Shown: positions 17,661 to 25,305, counted from the stretch's first letter. The stretch: DNA of 40,965 nucleotides from Thermodesulfovibrionia bacterium (GCA_945787795.1 CALZJD010000005.1:1-40965), one strand, 5' to 3'. The notes: generated by a model from the sequence alone, not told the origin. Made by a program: numbers and translations.

Positions 17661-18716
17661 TCCCCATCGCGAGCGCGGACGTGCTCCTGAAGCACCGGTG
17701 CTGCGATAATGAACCCATTTAATCCCTCCCACTGCCATTCCAGCCGAATATGCAACACGCGAAGCAAGCACAAAAGGTGACATCAAAAGCGGTTCAAACC
17801 GTCCTGCGCGCAACCAGCAGGCGAGTATGTAGACAGTGTGGGCAACAGCCAGTAACGGGCTGAATGCGATAAGCAAGGTTGGATATCGGTAAAGCCATGC
17901 CATGCGAGCTGCACCGGTTTGAGACTTGCTTTCGATTGCCGTGTAACCCCATCGATAATTCCTGCGCAGCATGTTTAGAAACCCAGGCTTATTGTAGTGA
18001 TGTGCCACAGCCCGCGGTTCAAAATAAATGCGATGCCCCGATCGGTGCAATTCGGCCAGCCAGAACCGTTCCTCATTCGTATATTCAAAAGGGGGGGTCT
18101 CTGCAAATCCAGACGTGCTTAAAAAGGCTTCTCTCCTTACGCTGATGTTCGGTGGCGGATGATGAGGCACATAACCCGCTGCCCGTTCCGGATGAATCAG
18201 GTACCAGCCGCAATAATAATCACATCTTGCCATTATCGGTAGTTCCGGTGGAAGGGCAAGTGCCCCGCCCACAACAGTCGTTTCATTGGCATGACCTTCG
18301 AGGATTGCTTTCAACCAGCCGTCAGCTACGATACAGTCGGCGTCAAGAAAAATAATAGGATCCCCGGAGGATATGGCTGCCCCCCGGTTGCGGGCGGCTG
18401 CCGGATTTCCCCGGGCACCTTTACTGTTTAACTCAAGAACCGTTGCTCCGGCAGAACGTGCTGCCTGTGCAGTGCCGTCTGTAGAACCATCGTCCACTAC
18501 AATCACTTCAATCTCTGCGCCTTTGCATTGCTGAAGAAAAATGGACTGCACAACCTTTTTGATATGTAATTCTTCGTTACGCGCAGGAATGACAATCGAG
18601 ACAAGTGGAAAGGGCAGGACATCATTATGCGATAAAGTGCTTCCCGGAGGTTCAACCATTCCCTTATGGCTGCCGCTGGCAGGACTATTACTGTATGATA
18701 AGTTAATTTCATTCAT
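17658..18716 (-). CDS. GT2 family glycosyltransferase with C-terminal membrane segment
   Basis: 352 residues. GT-A features: P-L-V-S-I-V-I-P-A-R-N-E near residue 38, V-V-D-D-G-S-T-D-G-T, N-P-A-A-A-R-N-R-G and the metal site F-L-D-A-D-C. One or two hydrophobic segments near residues 275-335 probably bind the membrane. The last 15 residues are unusual and extend into the SPASM remnant, so the C-terminus may have been created by the recombination that destroyed that gene. The start overlaps the end of the GT4 gene by 8 bp. Confidence 0.87.
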   Translation of the reverse strand: MNEINLSYSNSPASGSHKGMVEPPGSTLSHNDVLPFPLVSIVIPARNEELHIKKVVQSIFLQQCKGAEIEVIVVDDGSTDGTAQAARSAGATVLELNSKGARGNPAAARNRGAAISSGDPIIFLDADCIVADGWLKAILEGHANETTVVGGALALPPELPIMARCDYYCGWYLIHPERAAGYVPHHPPPNISVRREAFLSTSGFAETPPFEYTNEERFWLAELHRSGHRIYFEPRAVAHHYNKPGFLNMLRRNYRWGYTAIESKSQTGAARMAWLYRYPTLLIAFSPLLAVAHTVYILACWLRAGRFEPLLMSPFVLASRVAYSAGMAVGGIKWVHYRSTGASGARPRSRWG

Positions 18717-19884
18717 CCGGACTACTTATTACTTTACCATTAGTCACACTATCGTAGATTTCTGATACATCTGCATTAAATCTGGTCCAGTTGAGGTTCT
18801 CTCTGGCATATGCCTGAGCCGAGCATCCAAGGTGTTTCGCCTTGCCCGGATCCTTGAGAACCTGCACAATTGCTTTTGCCAGTTTACCGGCCGAAGGTTT
18901 CACCAGTATTGCCCGGTTATCATCCAGGACCGTCCGGTGACATTCTGTGTCAGTGGCCACGATAGGTTTACCTGCAGCCATATATTCAAAAACCTTAAGC
19001 GGAAGATTACAACTATTTTCCCGTGGAGAGACCAGCACATCGGACATGGCAAGATACCGGGGAATTTCCGCTTTCGGTCGTTTTGGAACCTGAATGATTC
19101 CCTTGCAGTTTTTAATGTTTTCCGAAGATTGATTGCTGCCAACAAAAACAAATACGGTATCCGGCACTTCACTGAGAACGAGGGGATAGGCATCCGCCAG
19201 CATGTCAAGACCCTGATAAGACTCAAAACTGCCGCAGTAAAGGACAACACGGGATGTGTGCGAAATCCCGAGTTGTCTGCGCAAGGCTCTTTTACTCTCT
19301 TCTGAGACAGCATAATTCTCGCTGGCAAAGCGCCACTCCCGAACCTGCGCAGCGGGATCTATGGTGTGGACCAGTTTTTTTAATCCTGAACTGCAGGCAA
19401 TGATATCAACCCTCCTGATGAGCCACCTTTCGCACATACGGAGGATGTTTTGGACTGCGGCCGAGCGGCAGAGGAGATGCTTTTTCATTTGTTCGGGCAT
19501 ACTGGATTGCATATCATATAGCACCGGTATATTATGTTTTTGACCTAAGACCGCAGCGGCGAAGGCTGCCTCTTCAACGGCATGAATGCAATCATATCTG
19601 GTCTGTTTCAGAAGCCTCTTTAGTGCAATGGTAAGAAATGCATCGAGGAGAACTTTCCTGTAGGAAAAGCCGATTGGCACATGGCGTATGGAAAAGGGTT
19701 TGCCAACTCGAATTATTCGTAACCCAGGCAAATCGATGTCCTCTCCCATGGAAAAAGTGAGGAGATCGACCTTTCGTCCGCTCTTGCTGAGAGATTCGAT
19801 TACCTGCCTAATAGCGATCGGTGTACCCCGGTCTTCATAAAAAGGCTCAGGAGCAATGATAAGAATCTTTCCGGTTTTACTCAA
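18709..19884 (-). CDS. GT4 family glycosyltransferase, first gene of the polysaccharide operon
   Basis: 391 residues with GT-B features: I-A-P-E-P-F-Y-E-D-R-G-T-P-I-A near the start, V-L-Y-C-G-S-F-E-S-Y-Q-G and L-P-L-K-V-F-E-Y-M-A-A-G-K-P-I-V in the donor-binding half. The only start in the frame with the family N-terminus is a TTG at 19,884; no strong ribosome site is visible. It heads the long minus-strand gene series, so its upstream AT-rich spacer is the likely promoter region for the locus. Confidence 0.85.
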   Translation of the reverse strand: MSKTGKILIIAPEPFYEDRGTPIAIRQVIESLSKSGRKVDLLTFSMGEDIDLPGLRIIRVGKPFSIRHVPIGFSYRKVLLDAFLTIALKRLLKQTRYDCIHAVEEAAFAAAVLGQKHNIPVLYDMQSSMPEQMKKHLLCRSAAVQNILRMCERWLIRRVDIIACSSGLKKLVHTIDPAAQVREWRFASENYAVSEESKRALRRQLGISHTSRVVLYCGSFESYQGLDMLADAYPLVLSEVPDTVFVFVGSNQSSENIKNCKGIIQVPKRPKAEIPRYLAMSDVLVSPRENSCNLPLKVFEYMAAGKPIVATDTECHRTVLDDNRAILVKPSAGKLAKAIVQVLKDPGKAKHLGCSAQAYARENLNWTRFNADVSEIYDSVTNGKVISSPDE

Positions 19885-20529
19885 TGGTTTCGAATTCCGA
19901 ATGAGTATAGTTTCTTTTCTTCTAAACGCATTTAAATAATAGACACAGCTCCGCTTTCTCAGTTACAATCGCAGTAATGAAAATCCCCTTCTCCTGCCTG
20001 GCAATTTAGTTTATAGATGGGCTAGCGAACTTCCTTCATGAATGTTCTAGTAAATTATGATGAAGTCTAAATTTTTTCCGATTTTTTCTGAAATATTAAT
20101 ATATTAAGAGGGGCTAGCGATTAAATATTTTATAACTATCAACTTACATATATAAATGTTCTTTGATCAATTCAGATATTGCCGGATAAAAGAAAGAACA
20201 TAGTTAATATTGTAATAATAATATACATATTAATGGTTTGACTATCAGATAAACCTGAACTGTTTGTAGGGTTATCCTTACGTATTGTGTGGAGAATACC
20301 TGAAAATAATAAGTGAGTAAAAAATTTACGGAGATTAATCGGTAATTGACTGATTGTTTAAAATATTAATACCATGATTCAATACGTATCGGTAATCTGT
20401 TAATAGGAATGTGGAATTGAATTTTTTTGTCGTTATTTTGGCATTTGATATATGATATTTTGGATTTATTATGATTATTTTGGTATCTTAACGGTATATC
20501 CCATACCCGTTTAGCATGAGGTTTCTTTC
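19885..20529. other. 645-bp AT-rich spacer between the polysaccharide operon and fdhD
   Basis: No convincing gene is visible on either strand. The two flanking genes diverge, so promoters for both should lie here. The 10-mer GGGCTAGCGA occurs twice in direct orientation (20,019 and 20,111), nearer the polysaccharide side. Three ATTTTGG boxes lie near the fdhD side. I cannot fix a -35/-10 pair with confidence. Confidence 0.6.
20435..20483 (+). promoter_or_regulatory. Three ATTTTGG direct repeats upstream of fdhD
   Basis: ATTTTGG occurs at 20,435, 20,457 and 20,477, so the spacing is 22 and 20 bp, close to two helical turns. The last copy lies 46 bp before the fdhD start. The regular spacing on one face of the helix suggests a regulator site, but chance in AT-rich DNA is not excluded. 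Confidence 0.35.
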
Positions 20530-21291
20530 ATGAACGGCTTCATAAAGAAAAACATAATCAAAATTACTGAATCCCACAACAACACTGTTGAAGACGCTGT
20601 TGCGGAAGAAAAGAAAATCAGAATTTCGGTAAACGGCAGGGAAGTTCTGAGTTTATACTGCAGCCCGATTATGGTCAGGGAGCTTGTCGCCGGCCTCTTT
20701 ATGACAGAAGGGATTATCAAAGGAAGCTGGTGTGCCGACCGAATGAGCATTCAGTACGATGAAGATATACTTGTTGATATTCCCGCAGAAGGAGAAGTAT
20801 CTATTGAAGGCAGTGCCCGGACTTCGGGCTGTGTGGGCGGCATTACATTTGACAGGTCTGAATATAGTGAAACAATCGGGGAAGGCATAACGATAGAAAA
20901 AGATGTGCTCAGGGAACTCTTCCATGACTTCCAGAAAAGGTCTGACCTGTATAACACGACCGGATGCATTCATAGCGCTGCTGTGTCAGACGGCAGGCAC
21001 ATCCTTGTTGTTGGAGAAGATATCGGGAGACATAATGCTGTTGACAAGGTCACGGGTTACTGCTTCCTTGAAGAAATCTCGTTACAGGACAAGATAATAC
21101 TGGTAAGCGGAAGGCTTTCATCAGAAATGGCCACCAAGTGCGCCAGGTGGGGGATACCCATAGTCGTAAGCCGTGCGGCCCCTACAGCCCTTGCCATAAA
21201 CATAGCTGAAAAGCGGGGAATCACCATGGTCGGTTTTATGAGAGGGAAAAGGTTAAATATCTATACGCATCCGGAGCGAATTGTCAGATAG
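20530..21291 (+). CDS. fdhD: Formate dehydrogenase accessory sulfurtransferase FdhD
   Basis: 253 residues, normal length for FdhD, which passes sulfur from a cysteine desulfurase to the molybdenum cofactor of formate dehydrogenase. The hallmark segment T-G-C-I-H-S-A-A-V followed by V-G-E-D-I-G-R-H-N-A-V-D-K is present, as is S-G-R-L-S-S-E-M. The position of the usual C-x-x-C sulfur-carrying loop reads T-S-G-C-V-G-G-I, with a single Cys. A GAGG ribosome site lies 8 nt before the ATG. No formate dehydrogenase gene is in the window. FdhD's client enzyme is often a selenoprotein, which fits with the selenocysteine use inferred at 23,346. Confidence 0.93.
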   Translation: MNGFIKKNIIKITESHNNTVEDAVAEEKKIRISVNGREVLSLYCSPIMVRELVAGLFMTEGIIKGSWCADRMSIQYDEDILVDIPAEGEVSIEGSARTSGCVGGITFDRSEYSETIGEGITIEKDVLRELFHDFQKRSDLYNTTGCIHSAAVSDGRHILVVGEDIGRHNAVDKVTGYCFLEEISLQDKIILVSGRLSSEMATKCARWGIPIVVSRAAPTALAINIAEKRGITMVGFMRGKRLNIYTHPERIVR

Positions 21292-21314
21292 AGTGTGTCT
21301 AAACTGCCTTTTTT

Positions 21315-21427
21315 TGTCATGCCCGAAATCTGTAATCGGGCATCCAGAACCTATTGAAAAGGCTGGATTCTCGATGCGAGTCTTCGCGAGAGTCGCTTCG
21401 ACCGGTTTAAGTACTGCCGGAATGACA
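21315..21427. repeat. REP-like palindromic repeat element
   Basis: The element starts TGTCATGCCCG and ends CCGGAATGACA, giving imperfect terminal complementarity. Internal hairpins include CCCGA/TCGGG. It has the same TGTCAT/AATGACA ends as the elements at 29,732 and near 37,015. It lies just after fdhD in a convergent gap. Confidence 0.6.
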
Positions 21428-21458
21428 GAGTTGAGGAATTGCTACACAATCCTATATT

Positions 21459-21635
21459 TTAAAAACAGCCCAGTTCACACTTTACAATTTTTATTTTAAG
21501 TCTGTCCGCTATTATTCCGGCCATTTTATAAGTAGTATCAGCTTCTTCTGCGATTTTCCTTAGTCCTGAGCAGGTTATTTTTCCATCGGTGACTGAATCT
21601 TTAAGCCGCTCTTCTACTATTTTTTTCTTATTCAT
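21459..21635 (-). CDS. Small conserved-type protein ending in L-G-C-F
   Basis: 58 residues from the ATG at 21,635; an upstream start at 21,665 would add 10 residues. The layout is a charged helical N-terminus, D-G-K-I-T-C-S-G-L-R-K-I-A, a predicted helix with A-G-I-I-A-D-R-L, and the terminal I-K-I-V-K-C-E-L-G-C-F. I recall similar small proteins with D/N-G-K-I-x-C and a terminal C-x-L-G-C-F near molybdenum-cofactor and formate-dehydrogenase genes in anaerobes, so a redox- or cofactor-linked role is plausible. That is memory, not a search. It converges on fdhD across the REP-like repeat. Confidence 0.6.
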   Translation of the reverse strand: MNKKKIVEERLKDSVTDGKITCSGLRKIAEEADTTYKMAGIIADRLKIKIVKCELGCF

Positions 21636-21902
21636 AATTAACTTCGTTCCAATGGCTGCCTGCAAACGATATGTTCAATGTGGTTTAAAGTCTTTATTTG
21701 CTGATTATAACAATCTTAAACTACCCTTGAACAACTGTTGAGCCAATTTGAATTATGTCGATAAAGAATATTAACAAAAGGCAATTTAAAATGCCAAACC
21801 CATCATTTTTCTATTGCTATCCCGGAAATAATAAAAATATTAGCTCTGATTATACATACGTAATGTGGATTAGATCATTTATTACATAAAATTTTAGTGA
21901 GT

Positions 21903-21923
21903 TATCGAAGTTGAACTTCGATA
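21903..21923. promoter_or_regulatory. Near-perfect 10-bp-arm palindrome (TATCGAAGTT type)
   Basis: The left arm TATCGAAGTT, one centre base and the right arm AACTTCGATA form a perfect inverted repeat. Its compact form suits a dimeric DNA-binding protein better than a terminator. It lies about 220 bp before the small membrane protein gene at 22,141. A closely related palindrome occurs at 36,042, upstream of another small membrane protein. Confidence 0.5.
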
Positions 21924-21929
21924 TATTTC

Positions 21930-21950
21930 AAGGTCACACATTTTGACCTT
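21930..21950. repeat. Inverted repeat AAGGTCA / TGACCTT
   Basis: Two 7-bp arms separated by 7 bases, only 7 bp after the palindrome at 21,903. It may be part of the same control region. No T-run follows, so it is unlikely to be an intrinsic terminator. Confidence 0.35.
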
Positions 21951-22140
21951 AGATCGGATTTGTAAGAGATGATAACATTGCAGGCCTGAACCGCAAATCC
22001 ATCTCTTTATGAACAGTTTTTTATTGATTTTTTAATAACTCCAGCCTAATATAGAAAGGACATTACATGTGATGACACAGCCACAATAACACATGAGAAT
22101 ACGAAATGATAACCGTATACTTCTTCATGATTAGGTACTG

Positions 22141-22413
22141 ATGAGAAAACGGCAGAAAATTATTCTTATTTTTTATATGTATATGGTTATTTTATTGGGA
22201 TTTATCTATGTTCCTTATGATGTGTATTACCCTAATGGTGCGAAAAAATTTGTGGGACATCACCTCAGAGTTCGGTTGTTTGAACTCGTTCCATGGGAAA
22301 AGAAGGTATGGGGACAAACGGCTATAGATGCGAATTTGATTATCGCTGAGATATTAGCCATTACTGCTGTTACGGTGGTTATTTTTATTTTATTTAAGAG
22401 AGATGAACCGTAA
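22141..22413 (+). CDS. Small two-segment membrane protein
   Basis: 90 residues. A basic N-terminus (M-R-K-R-Q-K) leads into a hydrophobic segment at about 7-25. A polar, presumably periplasmic loop with V-P-Y-D-V-Y-Y-P-N-G follows, then a second hydrophobic segment at about 66-84 and a charged tail. I do not recognise the family. The hydrophobic layout and open frame support a real gene, but the ribosome site is weak. Confidence 0.6.
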   Translation: MRKRQKIILIFYMYMVILLGFIYVPYDVYYPNGAKKFVGHHLRVRLFELVPWEKKVWGQTAIDANLIIAEILAITAVTVVIFILFKRDEP

Positions 22414-22534
22414 TTGATATTATCACATATGCCCGTGCTGCAGCTAATCTATCACTACAATCAACATGGGTATTATTATGGTCATCCAGATCGTGGCTCG
22501 TGGCTTCCACTAATACTTTTTTTACTTTATTCAT
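22394..22534 (-). CDS. Putative 46-residue protein with a strong ribosome site
   Basis: The ATG at 22,534 is preceded by AAAGGAGGG at optimal spacing, one of the best Shine-Dalgarno sequences in the window. The frame runs 46 codons to TAA at 22,394. The product has a basic start (M-N-K-V-K-K-V) and an acidic, histidine-containing middle (S-H-D-L-D-D-H-N-N-T-H-V-D-C), which could bind metal. The end overlaps the 3' end of the opposite-strand gene at 22,141-22,413. No similarity is recognised. Confidence 0.4.
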   Translation of the reverse strand: MNKVKKVLVEATSHDLDDHNNTHVDCSDRLAAARAYVIISITVHLS

Positions 22535-22730
22535 AGTACCCTCCTTTTTTTACACAAGTAAAATAATATATGCAATTTTGCTACCAGGAGAATCTTAAAG
22601 GTTAAAACGCCTTTTTATCATTAATATCAATAAGTTGCCATAATGATATTGATAGTCGTGGTTTATGCTGATATGTGACAATGCACAGAATTGTGCCATT
22701 ATGACAGGCTATTTACATGTAATTTTTAGT

Positions 22731-23537
22731 CTATGAGCAACTGCTGTTCAGACATGATGCTCCGGTACCTCCTGCACATACTTCATCAAACAGTATTTTA
22801 TTTCCCTTTTCAGAAATGCCGAGTGTATGAATCTCCTTCTTCAACATATCACACGTTCCATTTCCACCGAGGTATCCGTTGACTCTGGCAACTGCAGTAG
22901 AGGAGAGCAGTCCTTTAAATGAAGGATATATGGTATTTAATTCCTCCATCAGTCCCCTGTTTCCCCGCAGCATATGCTTTTGATGGTAATCTTCGGCAAG
23001 ATAAAATTCTGTCAATGGCAATATGTCGGTCCTTATCCTTTCTTGTATCGATGAAGCAAGAAGTTCTATGGAATGTTCAGCAATGCTTTTCTGTTTATCA
23101 TCATGGTACAGGATTGCCTTTCTGTACTGCCGTGACCAGGGGGGTGATGTCGGGTCGTGGCTGTCCCAGAATATATCAAGCAACTCTTTATAGGAAAGCA
23201 TTCCCGGGTCGTAATCTATTTGTATCACCTCTGAGTGATTACCCAGATTATGATATGTCGGATGAGCTGACGATCCCCCTGCGTATCCTACACGGGTACG
23301 AACAACTCCGGGCATACTCCCGAACCGGGAGTCAGGACCCCAGAATCACCCCAATGCAAATGTTGCTGTTTCTATTACTGCCGGTATAATTTTATCTATT
23401 AGCGGATGAACTGCATGTATCGAATCCGGATGTTCTGTTTTCATTATGGTATTGCCTCTTTTGTCTTCCATGAGAATCACTACTCCCAGTATAAGGGGTA
23501 ACGATATCAAGGTTATAAGTCTTAATCTGAAGTTCAT
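22731..23537 (-). CDS. msrA: Exported peptide methionine sulfoxide reductase A, predicted selenoprotein (UGA = Sec64)
   Basis: Read through one in-frame TGA (23,348-23,346), this is a continuous 268-residue protein. An N-terminal hydrophobic anchor (about residues 4-22) is followed by A-T-F-A-L-G-U-F-W-G and V-R-T-R-V-G-Y-A-G-G. MsrA enzymes have the catalytic cysteine exactly where the TGA stands (G-C-F-W-G). The downstream part has the expected substrate-pocket residues (Y-H-N-L-G-N-H-S-E-V, F-W-D-S-H-D-P-T) and late Cys residues able to resolve the intermediate. MsrA reduces methionine-S-sulfoxide in proteins; the anchor implies the periplasm. The ATG overlaps the msrB stop by one base. 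Starting instead at the ATG at 23,315 would give a protein with no catalytic residue. Confidence 0.88.
23316..23332 (-). promoter_or_regulatory. Bacterial SECIS-like hairpin in msrA
   Basis: Thirteen nucleotides after the in-frame TGA, the message strand forms ACTCCC / GGGAGT with loop GGTTC; one more C-G pair can close the loop to 3 nt. The apical loop starts 19 nt after UGA and has G in its first positions. Both fit the known bacterial SECIS pattern recognised by SelB. A GGG/CCC pairing below the stem could extend it across an internal loop. Confidence 0.75.
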
Positions 23538-24160
23538 TACATACCCTTCTTTTTTTCCCTCATATCATCAGGCATGGTTTGATGCTGGATATTATCCTTC
23601 ATGTCTTTACTTTCAAATAGCATCAGATATTTCCCGTATCCCTCTTCTTCGAGTTTTTTTACTGGGATGAAGCGCAGAGATGCCGAATTCATACAGTAGC
23701 GAAGTCCGGTAGGTTCAGGACCGTCATCAAACACATGGCCGAGGTGGGAATCTGCATATCTGCTTCGCACTTCTGTCCTTGTCCTGAAAAAGCCTCTGTC
23801 CTCTTTTTCAACTATGTTTTCAGGTTCAAGAGGTCTGGTGAAACTTGGCCAGCCTGTTCCTGACTTATACTTGTCCAGAGAACTGAAGAGAGGTTCTCCT
23901 GAAACGATATCAACATATATCCCCGGTTTTTTATTGTCCCAGTATTCGTTGTCAAAGGCCCGTTCCGTATCATCTTTCTGGGTCACCTTGTATTGCAGCG
24001 GTGTCAGATTTTTCTTTATTTCATCTGGTGAAGGTTTCATGTACGTTTTCTCCGACATTTTCTGTGCAGAAACGTCCATGTCTGAGGTGTATGCATTGGT
24101 CATAGCGATACACAGGAGAACGATCAGCAGTGTATTTATTAAAATTTTCATATTGAACAT
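23537..24160 (-). CDS. msrB: Exported peptide methionine sulfoxide reductase B
   Basis: About 207 residues. The N-terminus has a signal peptide (hydrophobic [12 protein letters not shown] near residues 5-20). The MsrB core contains [25 protein letters not shown] and the catalytic [11 protein letters not shown]. The active-site residue is an ordinary Cys, unlike the partner MsrA. The C-x-x-C zinc pairs of many MsrB proteins are not seen. I chose the ATG at 24,160 because AGGAGG lies 5 nt upstream; a GTG at 24,166 is also open. The enzyme reduces methionine-R-sulfoxide and complements MsrA. Confidence 0.9.
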   Translation of the reverse strand: MFNMKILINTLLIVLLCIAMTNAYTSDMDVSAQKMSEKTYMKPSPDEIKKNLTPLQYKVTQKDDTERAFDNEYWDNKKPGIYVDIVSGEPLFSSLDKYKSGTGWPSFTRPLEPENIVEKEDRGFFRTRTEVRSRYADSHLGHVFDDGPEPTGLRYCMNSASLRFIPVKKLEEEGYGKYLMLFESKDMKDNIQHQTMPDDMREKKKGM

Positions 24161-24189
24161 ATCCACCTCCTGAAATCACCTGTTTGACA

Positions 24190-24222
24190 GGAAAGGTGAG
24201 ACATTGCCCCACCTTCCCTTTC
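24190..24222 (-). repeat. Hairpin between the spondin gene and msrB
   Basis: GGAAGGTG and CACCTTTCC flank about 11 bases in the 78-bp gap. No T-run follows on the message strand, so it is more likely an mRNA-stability or processing hairpin than a full terminator. Confidence 0.35.
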
Positions 24223-24238
24223 TCTACTCATATTATTG

Positions 24239-24934
24239 TCAATCATCCTCCTCTTTGTCATCATCATGATAACTGCCAACCCTCTCAATGACTATCCGGG
24301 CAACAGGATTTCTCCAGTCATAAATATTGTCCAGGAGACTTCCTATTCCATGGATTCCCGGGTGGATGTGAACATATCCTTCTCCATCTTCAACACTGAG
24401 GGCATCTCCATCACACACCGGACCGGGGATGTTGGCGCACAATTCATCATTTATCTCAGTTCCGGCGTCGTATGCAGGTGACACATACATTACTGATCTG
24501 TGACCCCTGGGCGCCTTTACGCCATTCAGCGCGAAAAAACCGTCGTTTGTCGGTATCAACATGGCAGCAAGGCTAATATGGCGAAATCCTCCTGTACGTT
24601 CAAGCTTCACCACTGTAGAATCACCGGGCATAAGAAGACCTTCAGATGTTGCTATTTCTGCAACTCTCGGATTGCCTGCCATCATCGTGGATAAAGGCTC
24701 GGTATTTCCTGACTCTGCCAGTATCCCGAGCGACTTGCTTGCGGGCGATCCCGGGGTAAACAGACTGACACCTTTTTTATGGTTCAGTACTATGGTCGGC
24801 GTAAACGTCTGGTTGCTCGTCATATTCGTTATGGTTACTTTATAATAACCTCCATACCTGTCAGCATAACCATTTGTGATGAGTAAAGTTAATGCCATCA
24901 AGCACCCAATAATTATCAATACTTTCTGTTTCAT
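24239..24934 (-). CDS. Exported spondin-domain protein
   Basis: 231 residues with a clear signal peptide (M-K-Q-K start, hydrophobic core to about residue 22, G-Y-A-D cleavage area). The body matches the bacterial spondin-domain family: Y-K-V-T-I-T-N-M-T-S-N-Q-T-F-T-P near the start, an L-A-E-S-G-N segment, then P-A-Y-D-A-G-T-E-I-N-D-E and a His-rich H-I-H-P-G-I-H motif. The C-terminal tail is acidic (D-D-D-K-E-E-D-D). The function of bacterial spondin proteins is poorly known; extracellular or periplasmic adhesion or metal binding is often suggested. It is the first gene of the spondin-msrB-msrA series, with a strong GGAGGG ribosome site. Confidence 0.85.
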   Translation of the reverse strand: MKQKVLIIIGCLMALTLLITNGYADRYGGYYKVTITNMTSNQTFTPTIVLNHKKGVSLFTPGSPASKSLGILAESGNTEPLSTMMAGNPRVAEIATSEGLLMPGDSTVVKLERTGGFRHISLAAMLIPTNDGFFALNGVKAPRGHRSVMYVSPAYDAGTEINDELCANIPGPVCDGDALSVEDGEGYVHIHPGIHGIGSLLDNIYDWRNPVARIVIERVGSYHDDDKEEDD

Positions 24935-24968
24935 TTGTCTCCCTCCTTTACATTCAATATACAGGCGT

Positions 24969-24974
24969 ATTATA
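24969..24974 (-). promoter_or_regulatory. Candidate -10 element for the spondin-msrB-msrA operon
   Basis: TATAAT occurs on the minus strand about 35 nt before the spondin start codon. No good -35 hexamer lies 16-18 bp upstream, which would fit an activator-dependent promoter. This rests on a single hexamer. Confidence 0.3.
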
Positions 24975-25132
24975 AATTAATATTTCAAGACCCCCTTTCA
25001 TTTCATTTGCCTGCTTATCAGGAGATAGTGAACAGTGTCAATACAGAGTCTCTATCCCCTGTTGATTAAGAGGATAACAGGAGAAGATCACGAGTTTATC
25101 ACGAAAATATAACGTTTATGTCACAACAAAAA

Positions 25133-25305
25133 GTTCAACAATTGTTCAAAATAGTTCAAAGTTAGTTCAAGATTGTAATAAACTGACCTGCAACAAGGAG
25201 GCAGGGCATACATTTTGGAATTAATAAATAGGGAAAGAACAATTGTTGAACCACTATTGAACTACTATTGAACCACTTTTGAACTACTATTGAACAATGT
25301 TGAAC
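25133..25305. promoter_or_regulatory. Phased GTTCAA / TTGAAC hexamer array
   Basis: Four GTTCAA boxes start at 25,133, 25,144, 25,154 and 25,165. Six TTGAAC boxes, the reverse complement, start at 25,246, 25,257, 25,268, 25,279, 25,290 and 25,300. Spacing is 11, 10, 11 and then 11, 11, 11, 11, 10 bp, one helical turn each. The two blocks point toward each other across about 75 bp. A 15-bp exact inverted repeat (25,133-25,147 with 25,237-25,251) is included. Hexamer direct repeats at 11 bp are the classical DNA target of OmpR/PhoB-type regulators, and such a regulator is encoded next door. Confidence 0.7.

Noticed and set aside
19885-20529. The duplicated GGGCTAGCGA as an attachment-site pair
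   Set aside because: Only 10 bp long, 92 bp apart, with no integrase nearby and nothing gene-like between the copies.
22731-23315. MsrA starting at the ATG at 23,315 as an ordinary short protein
   Set aside because: It would lack the entire active-site segment. The upstream frame supplies it in phase, interrupted only by the UGA at the Cys position, and carries a coupled start with msrB.
23346-23348. TGA in msrA as a simple inactivating mutation
   Set aside because: A random stop landing exactly on the one codon commonly exchanged for selenocysteine, followed by a SECIS-like hairpin and a fully conserved downstream frame, is much less likely than recoding. It stays possible until sel genes are found.
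25133-25305. Hexamer array as a CRISPR or as plasmid-type iterons
   Set aside because: Units are only 10-11 bp with 4-5-bp spacers and no cas or rep genes are near. The spacing fits response-regulator sites instead.
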